Below are positions 1 through 6,603 of a stretch of DNA of 7,439 nt, in pieces. The position numbers were made by a program, and so were the translations under genes. The DNA comes from Verrucomicrobiales bacterium (GTDB taxonomy: Bacteria > Verrucomicrobiota > Verrucomicrobiia > Limisphaerales > JAFMIX01): contig JAFMIX010000107.1 in the NCBI GenBank assembly GCA_017853785.1, positions 1-7,439 of the forward strand, in the 5' to 3' direction. Every line of letters begins with the position of its first letter. The stretch's first letter is position 1. Under the pieces are notes generated by a model. The model made no database searches. It worked only from the letters and a program-made list of their open reading frames with translations, and was not told the DNA's origin.

Positions 1-1
1 C

Positions 2-1441
2 CTACAAAGCGGGAAATTCATTTTTCATGCGTATTTCACGCAAACCGCTGGGCAGGACGTCATCGACGATCTGCAAAATGGCAGCCAGCTTTCCATCACT
101 GGGGTCTGCCGGATTGAGCCCGGAGAATGGCAGGCGGGCAAAGATTGGCGGGCCAAGGGCTTTCGCTTGCAAATGCGCTCGGGGGCCGATGTGGTTCTGC
201 TGCGCGCGCCCCCGTGGTGGTCGCTAAAAAAAGTTCTCTGGGTTGCGGGCGCGCTCGCGGCAATCGCCCTGACAGGACTTGTCTGGGCGGTGGTGCTCCG
301 CCGCCGGGTGCACAAGCAAACCAAAATAATCCGGGAGCAGCTTAAAAACGAGGCCGCGTTAAAAGAGCGCTACGAGGATCTGTTTGAAAACGCCAACGAC
401 ATGGTGTTTACGCACGACTTGAGCGGGCGGATCACTTCCATCAACAAGACCGGAGAGAGCCTGTTGCGTCGCCCCCGGGCGCAGGTGCTGTCGCAAAATC
501 TGATTGAAATGATTGCGGAGGACCAGCGCCCGGCAGCGCGGCATTGGCTGGATCAGATTGTTCGCGGCGTCGAGCTGCCTACCGCGGAGTGGGACTTTCT
601 CACCGCCGAAGCCCAACGGATCAAGCTGGAGATCAGCGCCCGTCTCATCGCGCAGAACGGAAACATCGTCGAGGTTGAGAGCATTGCCCGGGACATCACC
701 GAGCGCCGCCGGCTGGAACGCGAGCTCTTGGAAATCAGCAATCGCGAGCAACGGCGCATCGGGCACGACTTGCATGACGGGGTCTGTCAACAGCTGGCCG
801 CCATCGCCTATCGCTTGGAAATCCTCGGCGACCGGTTGCAGGAACTAAAGCAAGTCCAGGAGGCGGCTGAAGCGGAACTCATCGGCAAGCTTATCAACGA
901 AGCCAATGCCCAGGCACGCAACGTGGCGCGTGGTTTGTTTCCGGTTCGTTTGCAGCAACATGGATTGGTTCTGGCCTTGGAGGAGCTGATCGCCGGTATC
1001 GCCAGTCGATTTCGCGTGGCCTGCCGTTTTGTCTGCGAGACGCCGCCGCCGAAATTGAACAATGAAGTCGAATTGCACCTCTACTTCATTGCCCAAGAAG
1101 CCTTGTTGAACGCCGTCAATCATGGCAAAGCCACCACCATCCTCGTGACCTTGGCTGTCGCTGGCGACCGCGTGAAGTTGACGGTGCAAGACAACGGCCG
1201 GGGATTTGACATTGCCGACAAAAACCGCACCGGTATGGGGATTCGGATCATGCGGTATCGCGCGAAAGTGGTGAACGCCGCTATGGATTTGCAAAGCCGA
1301 CCCGGAACAGGCACAATGTTGTCGTGCGACTTCAACCCGAAGGCGGTTGAAGAAAGCGCCAAAACAGCAAATGAGAGATCCCAATCTATCTGCCAGCCCA
1401 GCGGCCCCGCAGCCGCCGAGTCGCGTTTACCTTGTGGATGA
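2..1441 (+). CDS. Sensor histidine kinase, NarL/UhpB type, with PAS domain (5' end missing)
   Basis: The reading frame is open to the left window edge, so the N-terminus is missing; an internal ATG at 167 is not the real start. Counting from base 2, 479 residues are visible. Residues 1-75 look extracytoplasmic and end in a PPWW motif (70-73), followed by one membrane segment (about 78-99) and a basic RRR stop-transfer. A PAS domain with its PAC tail spans about 121-235. The HisKA_3 dimerisation domain carries HDLHDG at 255-260; by family knowledge the phosphorylated His is the second one, H258. The HATPase domain has its N box (E366, N370), the DNGRGFD D box from D397, and a GMGI G box. It should autophosphorylate and pass phosphate to the regulator encoded immediately downstream. 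The stimulus is unknown. The last 20 or so residues are read from the start of the regulator gene in another frame and are unlikely to be functionally conserved. Confidence 0.93.
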   Translation, partial: LQSGKFIFHAYFTQTAGQDVIDDLQNGSQLSITGVCRIEPGEWQAGKDWRAKGFRLQMRSGADVVLLRAPPWWSLKKVLWVAGALAAIALTGLVWAVVLRRRVHKQTKIIREQLKNEAALKERYEDLFENANDMVFTHDLSGRITSINKTGESLLRRPRAQVLSQNLIEMIAEDQRPAARHWLDQIVRGVELPTAEWDFLTAEAQRIKLEISARLIAQNGNIVEVESIARDITERRRLERELLEISNREQRRIGHDLHDGVCQQLAAIAYRLEILGDRLQELKQVQEAAEAELIGKLINEANAQARNVARGLFPVRLQQHGLVLALEELIAGIASRFRVACRFVCETPPPKLNNEVELHLYFIAQEALLNAVNHGKATTILVTLAVAGDRVKLTVQDNGRGFDIADKNRTGMGIRIMRYRAKVVNAAMDLQSRPGTGTMLSCDFNPKAVEESAKTANERSQSICQPSGPAAAESRLPCG

Positions 1442-2066
1442 TCACACCATGTTCCGTGAAGGCCTGCGCCAGATCATTGACCGGGAGCCGGGATTGACTG
1501 TCTGTGGCGATGCGGCCGACTCCACGGAGGCCCTGCGCGGAATCCGGGAATCTCATCCGGACATCGCCTTGGTGGATATCTCCCTTTCCGGAGGCAGTGG
1601 TATCGATCTTATCAAATCCTTGAAGGCCGAGTTTGATGAGCTGCCGGTGCTGGTGGTTTCCATGCATGATGAATCCCTCTATGCGGAGCGGGCCATGCGC
1701 GCAGGCGCAATGGGTTACGTCATGAAACATGAACCCGCCAAAACCATGAGAGCGGCGATTTACAAAGTGCTCGGGGGAGGCATTCACCTGAGCGATAAAA
1801 TGGCCAGCAGCGTGATCTCCAAATTGATGCACGGCCAGCCAACCGAATCCGCCTCCCCGATCGAAAGCCTGAGCGATCGCGAGTTGGAGGTGTTCCGGTT
1901 GTTGGGCCAGGGCAAGGTGGTGCGCCAGATTGCTGAAGACATGGGGGTTACTATTCCCACCATAAATTCTTTCAGAAATCGCATCAAAGATAAGCTAGGT
2001 TTGAAAAGCTCCACGGAGGTCATGCTCCACGCCATCCAATGGGTTCAGGGCGACCAAACGGTCTAA
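1371..2066 (+). CDS. NarL/FixJ-family response regulator with LuxR-type HTH
   Basis: This is the cognate regulator of the preceding kinase. From ATG 1371 it has 231 residues. The receiver domain (about 18-135) shows the acidic pair D23-D24, phosphoacceptor D69 in ALVDISL, S97 and the conserved K119. The C-terminal LuxR-type helix-turn-helix (about 165-226) starts LSDRELEVFRLLGQGK and ends in IKDKLGLKSS. Phosphorylation is expected to promote DNA binding and transcription control; targets are unknown. The start overlaps the kinase gene by 71 bases. A TTG at 1347 would add 8 residues and lengthen the overlap to 95 bases. I prefer the ATG, because the extra residues lie outside the receiver fold and neither start has a convincing ribosome site. 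In the recognition helix the usual TVE(T/S)(H/Y)R is replaced by TINSFR, a mild deviation. Confidence 0.95.
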   Translation: MRDPNLSASPAAPQPPSRVYLVDDHTMFREGLRQIIDREPGLTVCGDAADSTEALRGIRESHPDIALVDISLSGGSGIDLIKSLKAEFDELPVLVVSMHDESLYAERAMRAGAMGYVMKHEPAKTMRAAIYKVLGGGIHLSDKMASSVISKLMHGQPTESASPIESLSDRELEVFRLLGQGKVVRQIAEDMGVTIPTINSFRNRIKDKLGLKSSTEVMLHAIQWVQGDQTV

Positions 2067-2102
2067 ATGCTTTCCGGGTAGGGAAAAAATGGGCGGAGCA
2101 TT
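2066..2102 (+). repeat. Nested inverted repeat just after the response regulator stop
   Basis: AATGCT at 2066-2071 is matched by AGCATT at 2097-2102, and inside it TTTCC (2071-2075) is matched by GGAAA (2082-2086). The structure begins in the regulator stop codon, where a transcript end might be expected. No U-run follows on the + strand, so an intrinsic terminator is not supported. It may be a weak mRNA 3' structure or chance. Confidence 0.25.
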
Positions 2103-2207
2103 GCAGTTCACTGCTTGCGCTTCAATCTGATTATCCTGCTGGGAATGCCGCCGCCGCAAATGGCGTTGCGCGGCGCGGGGTTTGTCGCTCCAATGACCGG
2201 CGAATTC

Positions 2208-2834
2208 ATGAACTGGTTCTTCAAACGGTTTGGGGCGGGAGGTGATTCCGGAGCGAAACCCTCCGCTGCTACAAAAACCTGTCCCGAGTGCGGCTCCCAG
2301 CTGATGCTGGCGGACTCTGTCGCCGAGCCAGTGTGTTCCAATCCCGATTGTCCGGCGCAGGTGCGGCGCGGACTGGCCCATTGGTGCGCCCCCGAGGTGA
2401 TGGATCTTCCCGGTGCGGACGCTGCGCTCATCGCTTTGCTCGTGGGGCGCGGACTCGTGCGCGATGTCGCGGAACTTTACCGGCTCAAGGTGTCGGAGCT
2501 GGCGGCATTGCCGGGCGGGGACGAAGTGGCGGCGCGGAAATTTTGGGAAGCCATCGCGGCGAGCCGGCAGCGCGAGGTGTGGCGGTTGCTTTTTGGGCTG
2601 GAGATTCCGCTGGTCGGGGCGGCGGAAGCGCGATTGCTCGCGACAGGTTTTCCGACGGTGGGCGCGGTGTTCGCGGCGGGCGCGCCGCGGCTGATGCAAG
2701 ATGCCGGCGTGAGCGCGGCGGTGGCGGAGAGCGTCATCCGCTGGCACAGCGATTCGGTGAATCGGCGGTTGGTGAAACGGCTGCAACAGGCGGGATTGAA
2801 TTTCAAGTCGGAGCTCTGTCCGCCGCCCGGATAG
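2208..2834 (+). CDS. Stand-alone DNA-ligase-A-like zinc finger and helix-hairpin-helix protein
   Basis: From ATG 2208 this is a 208-residue protein resembling only the C-terminal middle of NAD+-dependent DNA ligase LigA. A C4 zinc finger is clear: C25-X2-C28-X14-C43-X4-C48, with CSNPDCPAQ as in LigA. It is followed by the ligase helix-hairpin-helix array: MDLPGADAALIALLVGRGLV, a VAELYRLKVSEL segment, then AARKFWEAIAASRQRE, LLFGLEIPLVG and the VAESVIRWHSD region. The nucleotidyltransferase domain with the KxDG lysine, the OB fold and the BRCT domain are all absent, so it cannot ligate DNA by itself. Structure-specific DNA binding is the plausible role. The same frame is open further upstream (TTG 2115, ATG 2145, 2160, 2193). 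I chose 2208 because MNWFFKRFG makes a sensible N-terminus and the upstream residues resemble no ligase part; no start has a good ribosome site. It lies 48 bases before the transporter gene. Confidence 0.85.
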   Translation: MNWFFKRFGAGGDSGAKPSAATKTCPECGSQLMLADSVAEPVCSNPDCPAQVRRGLAHWCAPEVMDLPGADAALIALLVGRGLVRDVAELYRLKVSELAALPGGDEVAARKFWEAIAASRQREVWRLLFGLEIPLVGAAEARLLATGFPTVGAVFAAGAPRLMQDAGVSAAVAESVIRWHSDSVNRRLVKRLQQAGLNFKSELCPPPG

Positions 2835-2882
2835 ATTTCCCCCTCGCTTTCCCGGACGGCTTCGCCTACACGAAAGCGCGAC

Positions 2883-3680
2883 ATGGAGTGGCCTTCACTT
2901 TTGCTGGCGGGTTTCGCGGTGCTGTTCATCGGCGTCGCGAAGGCGGGCTTTGGCGGTGGCCTCGGGATGCTGGTCACGCCGCTGTGCGTGCTGGCGTTCG
3001 GCTCGAAGCCGGCCATCGGCATCCTGCTGCCCTTGCTGTGCGCGGGCGACGCTTTCTCGCTTTACCACTACTGGGGCAAGTGGCGGAAGGAGAATCTCAA
3101 GTTCCTCCTGCCCGGCGTGGTGGTTGGCGTGGTAATCGGCGTGCAGCTCATCGGAAAATTTTCCCCGCGCCAGCTCAACATCGCCATCGGCGTCATCGCG
3201 GTGTTGTTCGTGGTTTTCCAATTCGTGAAGGAGCGGCTGTTCCGCGCGGAAGGCGCGTTCACGCCGAACCACGCGGTGGGCGTGCCGTGCGGCATCGGCA
3301 TGGGCATCACCTCGACCTTCGCGCACGGGGCCGGGCCGGTGGCGGCGATGTTCCTGGTGCCGCAGCGGCTGCCGAAGGAGGTCTTCATGGGCACGAGCAT
3401 CCTGTTGTTCGCGTTCGTGAACTGGATCAAGCTGCCGTTCTTCGCCGTGGACCGGTCGCTGGTGGACCTGCCGGTGTTTGCGCCGGAGGCGTTGATCACG
3501 CCGGCCACGCTGCTGGTGAGCGCCAAGTTTTTTACGCTCGTGCCGCTCGGGGTGTGGCTGGGCGTGTGGCTGAACCGGCGGTTCTCCGAAAAGACTTTTC
3601 TGCGCATGATCCAGGCGACGCTGCTGGTCACGGGCCTGCAATTGATCTTCAACTTCGACCTCGCCGCGCCGTTCCGCTGA
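2883..3680 (+). CDS. TauE/SafE-family membrane transporter (sulfite exporter family)
   Basis: A 265-residue, very hydrophobic inner-membrane protein of the usual size for this family. About eight hydrophobic segments are visible (roughly 5-34, 42-62, 73-91, 97-116, 129-158, 169-190, 203-230, 239-258). The two glycine-rich family signatures sit in the two halves of the internal repeat: KAGFGGGLGML near residue 20, and GIGMGITSTFAHGAGPVAAM near 137-156. Members move sulfite, sulfoacetate or other small anions across the membrane, mostly as exporters. The substrate cannot be told from sequence, and no sulfur-metabolism gene lies alongside. The ATG at 2883 is the first in frame to give a complete first membrane segment. 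The gene may be cotranscribed with the ligase-like gene 48 bases upstream, and it converges on the GH57 gene with 6 bases between stops. Confidence 0.92.
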   Translation: MEWPSLLLAGFAVLFIGVAKAGFGGGLGMLVTPLCVLAFGSKPAIGILLPLLCAGDAFSLYHYWGKWRKENLKFLLPGVVVGVVIGVQLIGKFSPRQLNIAIGVIAVLFVVFQFVKERLFRAEGAFTPNHAVGVPCGIGMGITSTFAHGAGPVAAMFLVPQRLPKEVFMGTSILLFAFVNWIKLPFFAVDRSLVDLPVFAPEALITPATLLVSAKFFTLVPLGVWLGVWLNRRFSEKTFLRMIQATLLVTGLQLIFNFDLAAPFR

Positions 3681-3686
3681 ACCGGG

Positions 3687-5264
3687 TCAGGCCCAGTAGC
3701 GGTAGTTCAGATTCGGAAAGAGGTTGTCCGCGGTTTCCATCTGGCGCAGCCCCGGCTCGATGATTTTGCCCGCCTGGATCTGTTCGTAGAGCGCGGTGAA
3801 GCGCAGCAGGTGTTCCTCGATGCGGGTGCGGGCGTACTCCGGGCTGGTGCCGGTGCGGATGATGAAGGGCCAGTCGCTGGCCTGAGCGAGGAGGAGTTCG
3901 CGGGCGGCCTGTTTGAGGGCGCGTTTCTGCAAGGCACCATCATGGTTCTGATACCGCCGGGCCAATTCGGTCATGCGGTCCTGCGCGACCCGGAGATGCG
4001 GATAAATCCAGGCGTTGTGGTCGTTGAGCCACACGCTCCAATGGCCGGCCTCGCCCCAGCTCGAGGCGGCCGGCGTGGCGACCTGTTGCGTGGGGTGCGC
4101 CCGCAGGTATTCCGTGGGCGTGGAGAGGGTGAATTCCTTCTGGTCGTAGACGGCCTTGCGCACAAACAAATCCAGAAACTCCACGCCTTCGCTCCACCAG
4201 TGACCGAACAACTCCGCGTCGTAGGGCGCGACGACATGCGGGGGGCGGCCCATGATCTTGCCCACGCGCTGGAATTGCCGGATGCGGTCGTGCAGGAAGT
4301 GGTTCGCGTGCTCATCGGCGGCGCGCAATGCGGCGGCGCGGTCGTAAACTTGTTTCTCGCCGGTCGTCCCGGTGACGCGGTGATACTTGATGCCGGTGAA
4401 GCCCCGCACGTGCGGCGCGGGCAGGCAGGGCTTGACGTATTCGTGGTCGAGGTCGAAGCCGATGTCGCGGTAGAAATCCCGGTAGCGCGGGTCGCCGGGA
4501 TAACCGCCGGTGCGGCTCCACACCTGTTCGGCGGAATGGCGGTCGCGCCCGAAGGCCGCGATGCCATGCGGCGTGAACACCGGCGCGAACACGCCACCGG
4601 CCGGACGCGGTCGCGCGTGCAGCAGCCCGTGCGTATCGGTAATGAACCAGCGGAGGTTGGCTTCCTGCAGGATGCGGTCGAGGCCGGCGACGTAACCGCA
4701 CTCCGGCAGCCAGATGCCGTAGGGGTCGCGGCCGAACCAGCAGCGATACTGGTCGCGCGCGGTGAGAATCTGCGCGCGCAACGACGGTTCGTGATCCGCC
4801 AGCAACGGCAGTAGCGCGTGCGTGGCGGCGCTGGTGATGATCTCCAGCCGGCCCGCGTCCTGAAACTCCCGGAACGCGCCGATGAGATCGCGCTGGTGCG
4901 CGAGGTACGTCTGCCGCACGGCGGTGAAGCCGGCGAGATACATTTTTGCCAGGTCATGGAACCTGGAGTCCCACTGGGTGCGGCGCACCTCGCGCGCGGA
5001 GAGTTCGATGAGGTTTTCGAGCTGTTGCTGGTAGCGGTCGCGGAGCAACTGGTCGCTCAACATCGCGCACAGGGTCGGAGTGAGCGTGAGCGTGAACCGC
5101 GCGGGGACGCCGGCGCGCCGCCAGCGGTCCAGCATCTGGACGAGCGGCACGTAGGTCTCGGTGATGGCCTCAAAGAGCCAGCTTTCCTCAAGGGATTTTT
5201 CGTGTTCGGGATGCCGCACAAACGGCAGGTGGGCGTGCAGCACGAGGGAGAAATAACCGGGCAT
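3687..5264 (-). CDS. Glycoside hydrolase family 57 / DUF1957 1,4-alpha-glucan branching enzyme
   Basis: This 525-residue cytoplasmic enzyme matches the short bacterial GH57 branching enzymes in length. Such enzymes cut an alpha-1,4-glucan chain and rejoin it as an alpha-1,6 branch in glycogen synthesis. The GH57 motifs appear in order: HAHLPF (residues 10-15); GIWLPECGY (183-191) with presumed nucleophile E188; a TDTHG segment (209-213); and PYDAELFGHWW (347-357) with presumed acid/base D349. The helical DUF1957 part covers about 400-520, with W403 in SSWGEAGHW and a Trp-rich run. No tyrosine occurs between Y191 and Y255, where branching members are reported to carry a loop tyrosine, so a mainly hydrolytic GH57 amylase is an alternative. 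It is the last gene of a four-gene minus-strand cluster, 21 bases after the small membrane protein. The start MPGYFSLVLHAHLPF is the usual one for the family. No glgA or glgC is visible here. Confidence 0.93.
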   Translation of the reverse strand: MPGYFSLVLHAHLPFVRHPEHEKSLEESWLFEAITETYVPLVQMLDRWRRAGVPARFTLTLTPTLCAMLSDQLLRDRYQQQLENLIELSAREVRRTQWDSRFHDLAKMYLAGFTAVRQTYLAHQRDLIGAFREFQDAGRLEIITSAATHALLPLLADHEPSLRAQILTARDQYRCWFGRDPYGIWLPECGYVAGLDRILQEANLRWFITDTHGLLHARPRPAGGVFAPVFTPHGIAAFGRDRHSAEQVWSRTGGYPGDPRYRDFYRDIGFDLDHEYVKPCLPAPHVRGFTGIKYHRVTGTTGEKQVYDRAAALRAADEHANHFLHDRIRQFQRVGKIMGRPPHVVAPYDAELFGHWWSEGVEFLDLFVRKAVYDQKEFTLSTPTEYLRAHPTQQVATPAASSWGEAGHWSVWLNDHNAWIYPHLRVAQDRMTELARRYQNHDGALQKRALKQAARELLLAQASDWPFIIRTGTSPEYARTRIEEHLLRFTALYEQIQAGKIIEPGLRQMETADNLFPNLNYRYWA

Positions 5265-5285
5265 GGAGGTAGGTTCGGAGAAAAG

Positions 5286-5516
5286 TTATTCGTCGAAGTC
5301 CTGCGTCCACCGCGCGGCGATCTTGGCGCTGGCGAGGAACAAAACCACGCCCGCGAGAAACCCCGCCGAGCCCATGATCACCGGCACCAGTTGCAACGCC
5401 CTTGAATTGGCGCGTTGCCCCAGCAGTTCAATGGCGCCGAACAGACCGCCGACGATGATCAGCCCGAGGGCCATGACCCGCAGCAGCAGTTTCGCACCTT
5501 TTTGGTAAGGATTCAT
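5286..5516 (-). CDS. Small two-helix membrane protein, function unknown
   Basis: A 76-residue protein that I cannot assign to a named family. It has two clear hydrophobic segments, about residues 9-32 and 42-63, joined by a short polar turn (GQRANSR), a basic N-terminus (NPYQKGAK) and an acidic tail (TQDFDE). Both termini probably face the cytoplasm, given the lysines and arginines at residues 6-13 and 65-69. It starts 12 bases after the DUF4912 stop and ends 21 bases before the GH57 start on the same strand. That tight spacing, and a composition typical of a real membrane protein rather than a shadow frame, are the reasons to call it. It could anchor or modulate a neighbouring protein of the cluster, which is inference only. 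Confidence 0.75.
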   Translation of the reverse strand: MNPYQKGAKLLLRVMALGLIIVGGLFGAIELLGQRANSRALQLVPVIMGSAGFLAGVVLFLASAKIAARWTQDFDE

Positions 5517-5528
5517 TCAGGCCGGGCA

Positions 5529-6596
5529 TCAGGTCAGGGTGCCGCTCCAGCCGCCGGCGGGGGAAGAGAGGGCGGATTCCGCCGCGAGCGCATCAGGCGA
5601 GATCCGGGATGGCGGCGCCGCTGGACCTGATGCAGCCGGGGTCGGTTGCGGCAGTTCGGCGGCGGCAGGAATTTCCCGGAGGATATCCGCCGAGCTGAGA
5701 CCCGCGAGTTCGGTGGCGATGCGGTTGCAGATGCTCTGGGCGCCGGCGAGGCGTGCCAGTTCGCGGGCTTGCCGCGGGGTCCAGCGTTGCCCGGCGGGGA
5801 AGGTGGTGACCGCCGGCCGGCCATCCCAGCCGGTGGCTCGGACCTGTTCGATGGCTTCGATCAGCGGAAGATTTTTTGCCAGCGACGCGCCGAATTGCCG
5901 CATCACTTCCTGAAACGGCACATCCGGCGGAATGGTCGCCATCAACCCGGCCATGTCCGGCGCGATGGTATCCGGGGGAGTCGCCGCCGGGCGCGAGATT
6001 GCCAGGCTTTCCCAGCCGCCGGGCTTGCGCTGGTAGCCGATCTCGGCGACGTAGCACGTCTCGCCCTCGCCGACCGGCACGAACCAGTGGCGCGCCTCGA
6101 CGGGCAGCTTGGCTTCCGCGACCGGCACGCCCGGGAGCGCGTCCTTGAAGATGCGCAAGGTCAGGTGGCCGCCGGCGGCGCGCTTGGCGTGGGTGCGGAG
6201 TTCCGCAGTGGTGAAATCCCATTGCGCGAACAGCCAGCGCGGATCGCGGGCGATGAGGAACAATTGCTTGGTGCCGTAAGCCTCCGGCAATTTCTTCCGG
6301 TGCGGCGCGGCCGCGGCAGGCGCGGGCGCGGCGGCGGGTTGGGAAACCGGGAACACGGTGGACTTGATTTTTGGCGTGGCCTGGGCGCGGAGTGCGCCGG
6401 GGGATTTCTTGGCGCTGGTTTTCTTGGCCGTGGCGCGGGTGGTTTTTTTGGCGACGGCGGTCCGGGCGGAGGCGAGGGATTTGCGCGCGACTTTCTTGAG
6501 GCTGCCGGGCGCGGCTTTGACGGCTTTGACCACCTTGCCGGCCAGACTGCGGGCGGCGGCCGTGATTTTTTTGCGCGTGGATTTTTTGGCGGGCAT
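5529..6596 (-). CDS. DUF4912 domain protein with Lys/Ala-rich H1-like N-terminal tail
   Basis: From ATG 6596 this is a 355-residue protein. The same frame runs back to 6665, but that extension overlaps the HPr gene and is dropped. Residues 1-66 are a basic Lys/Ala/Arg/Thr-rich tail of the histone-H1/AlgP type (PAKKSTRKK at the start, AKKTSAKKSPG at the end). A Pro/Ala linker covers about 80-99. A DUF4912 domain covers about 102-205, with the typical YGTKQLFLIARDPRWLFAQWD stretch containing R117, D118, P119, W121, W126 and D127. Residues 224-310 form a second, less familiar helical part, followed by a low-complexity Pro/Ala/Ser end. No enzymatic motif is visible and the biochemical role of DUF4912 is not known to me. 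It starts 7 bases after the HPr stop, with a weak GAGG about 14 bases upstream of the ATG. The context suggests a link to alpha-glucan metabolism. Confidence 0.88.
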   Translation of the reverse strand: MPAKKSTRKKITAAARSLAGKVVKAVKAAPGSLKKVARKSLASARTAVAKKTTRATAKKTSAKKSPGALRAQATPKIKSTVFPVSQPAAAPAPAAAAPHRKKLPEAYGTKQLFLIARDPRWLFAQWDFTTAELRTHAKRAAGGHLTLRIFKDALPGVPVAEAKLPVEARHWFVPVGEGETCYVAEIGYQRKPGGWESLAISRPAATPPDTIAPDMAGLMATIPPDVPFQEVMRQFGASLAKNLPLIEAIEQVRATGWDGRPAVTTFPAGQRWTPRQARELARLAGAQSICNRIATELAGLSSADILREIPAAAELPQPTPAASGPAAPPSRISPDALAAESALSSPAGGWSGTLT

Positions 6597-6603
6597 GGCG
6601 GCT

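Noticed and set aside
2066..2102. Intrinsic terminator after the response regulator
   Set aside because: Stems are short and no T-run follows on the + strand; kept only as a weak inverted repeat.
2115..2207. Upstream part of the ligase-like frame as coding sequence
   Set aside because: The residues resemble no part of LigA, the first start is TTG, and no ribosome site is visible; a later ATG is more plausible, though not proven.
2895..3641. Minus-strand open frame of 248 codons, His/Gln/Arg-rich
   Set aside because: It is antisense to the TauE-family gene; its composition is typical of the complement of membrane-protein codons.
2288..3763. 491-codon + strand open frame spanning two genes
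   Set aside because: It runs across the ligase-like and TauE-family genes in another frame, is Arg/Gly/Ala-rich and carries no motif, while both underlying genes are clear.
3810..4814. Long + strand open frame of 334 codons
   Set aside because: It lies wholly opposite the GH57 gene, whose catalytic motifs are intact. The translation is Gly/Ala/Val/Arg-rich with no domain; it is a GC-driven shadow frame.
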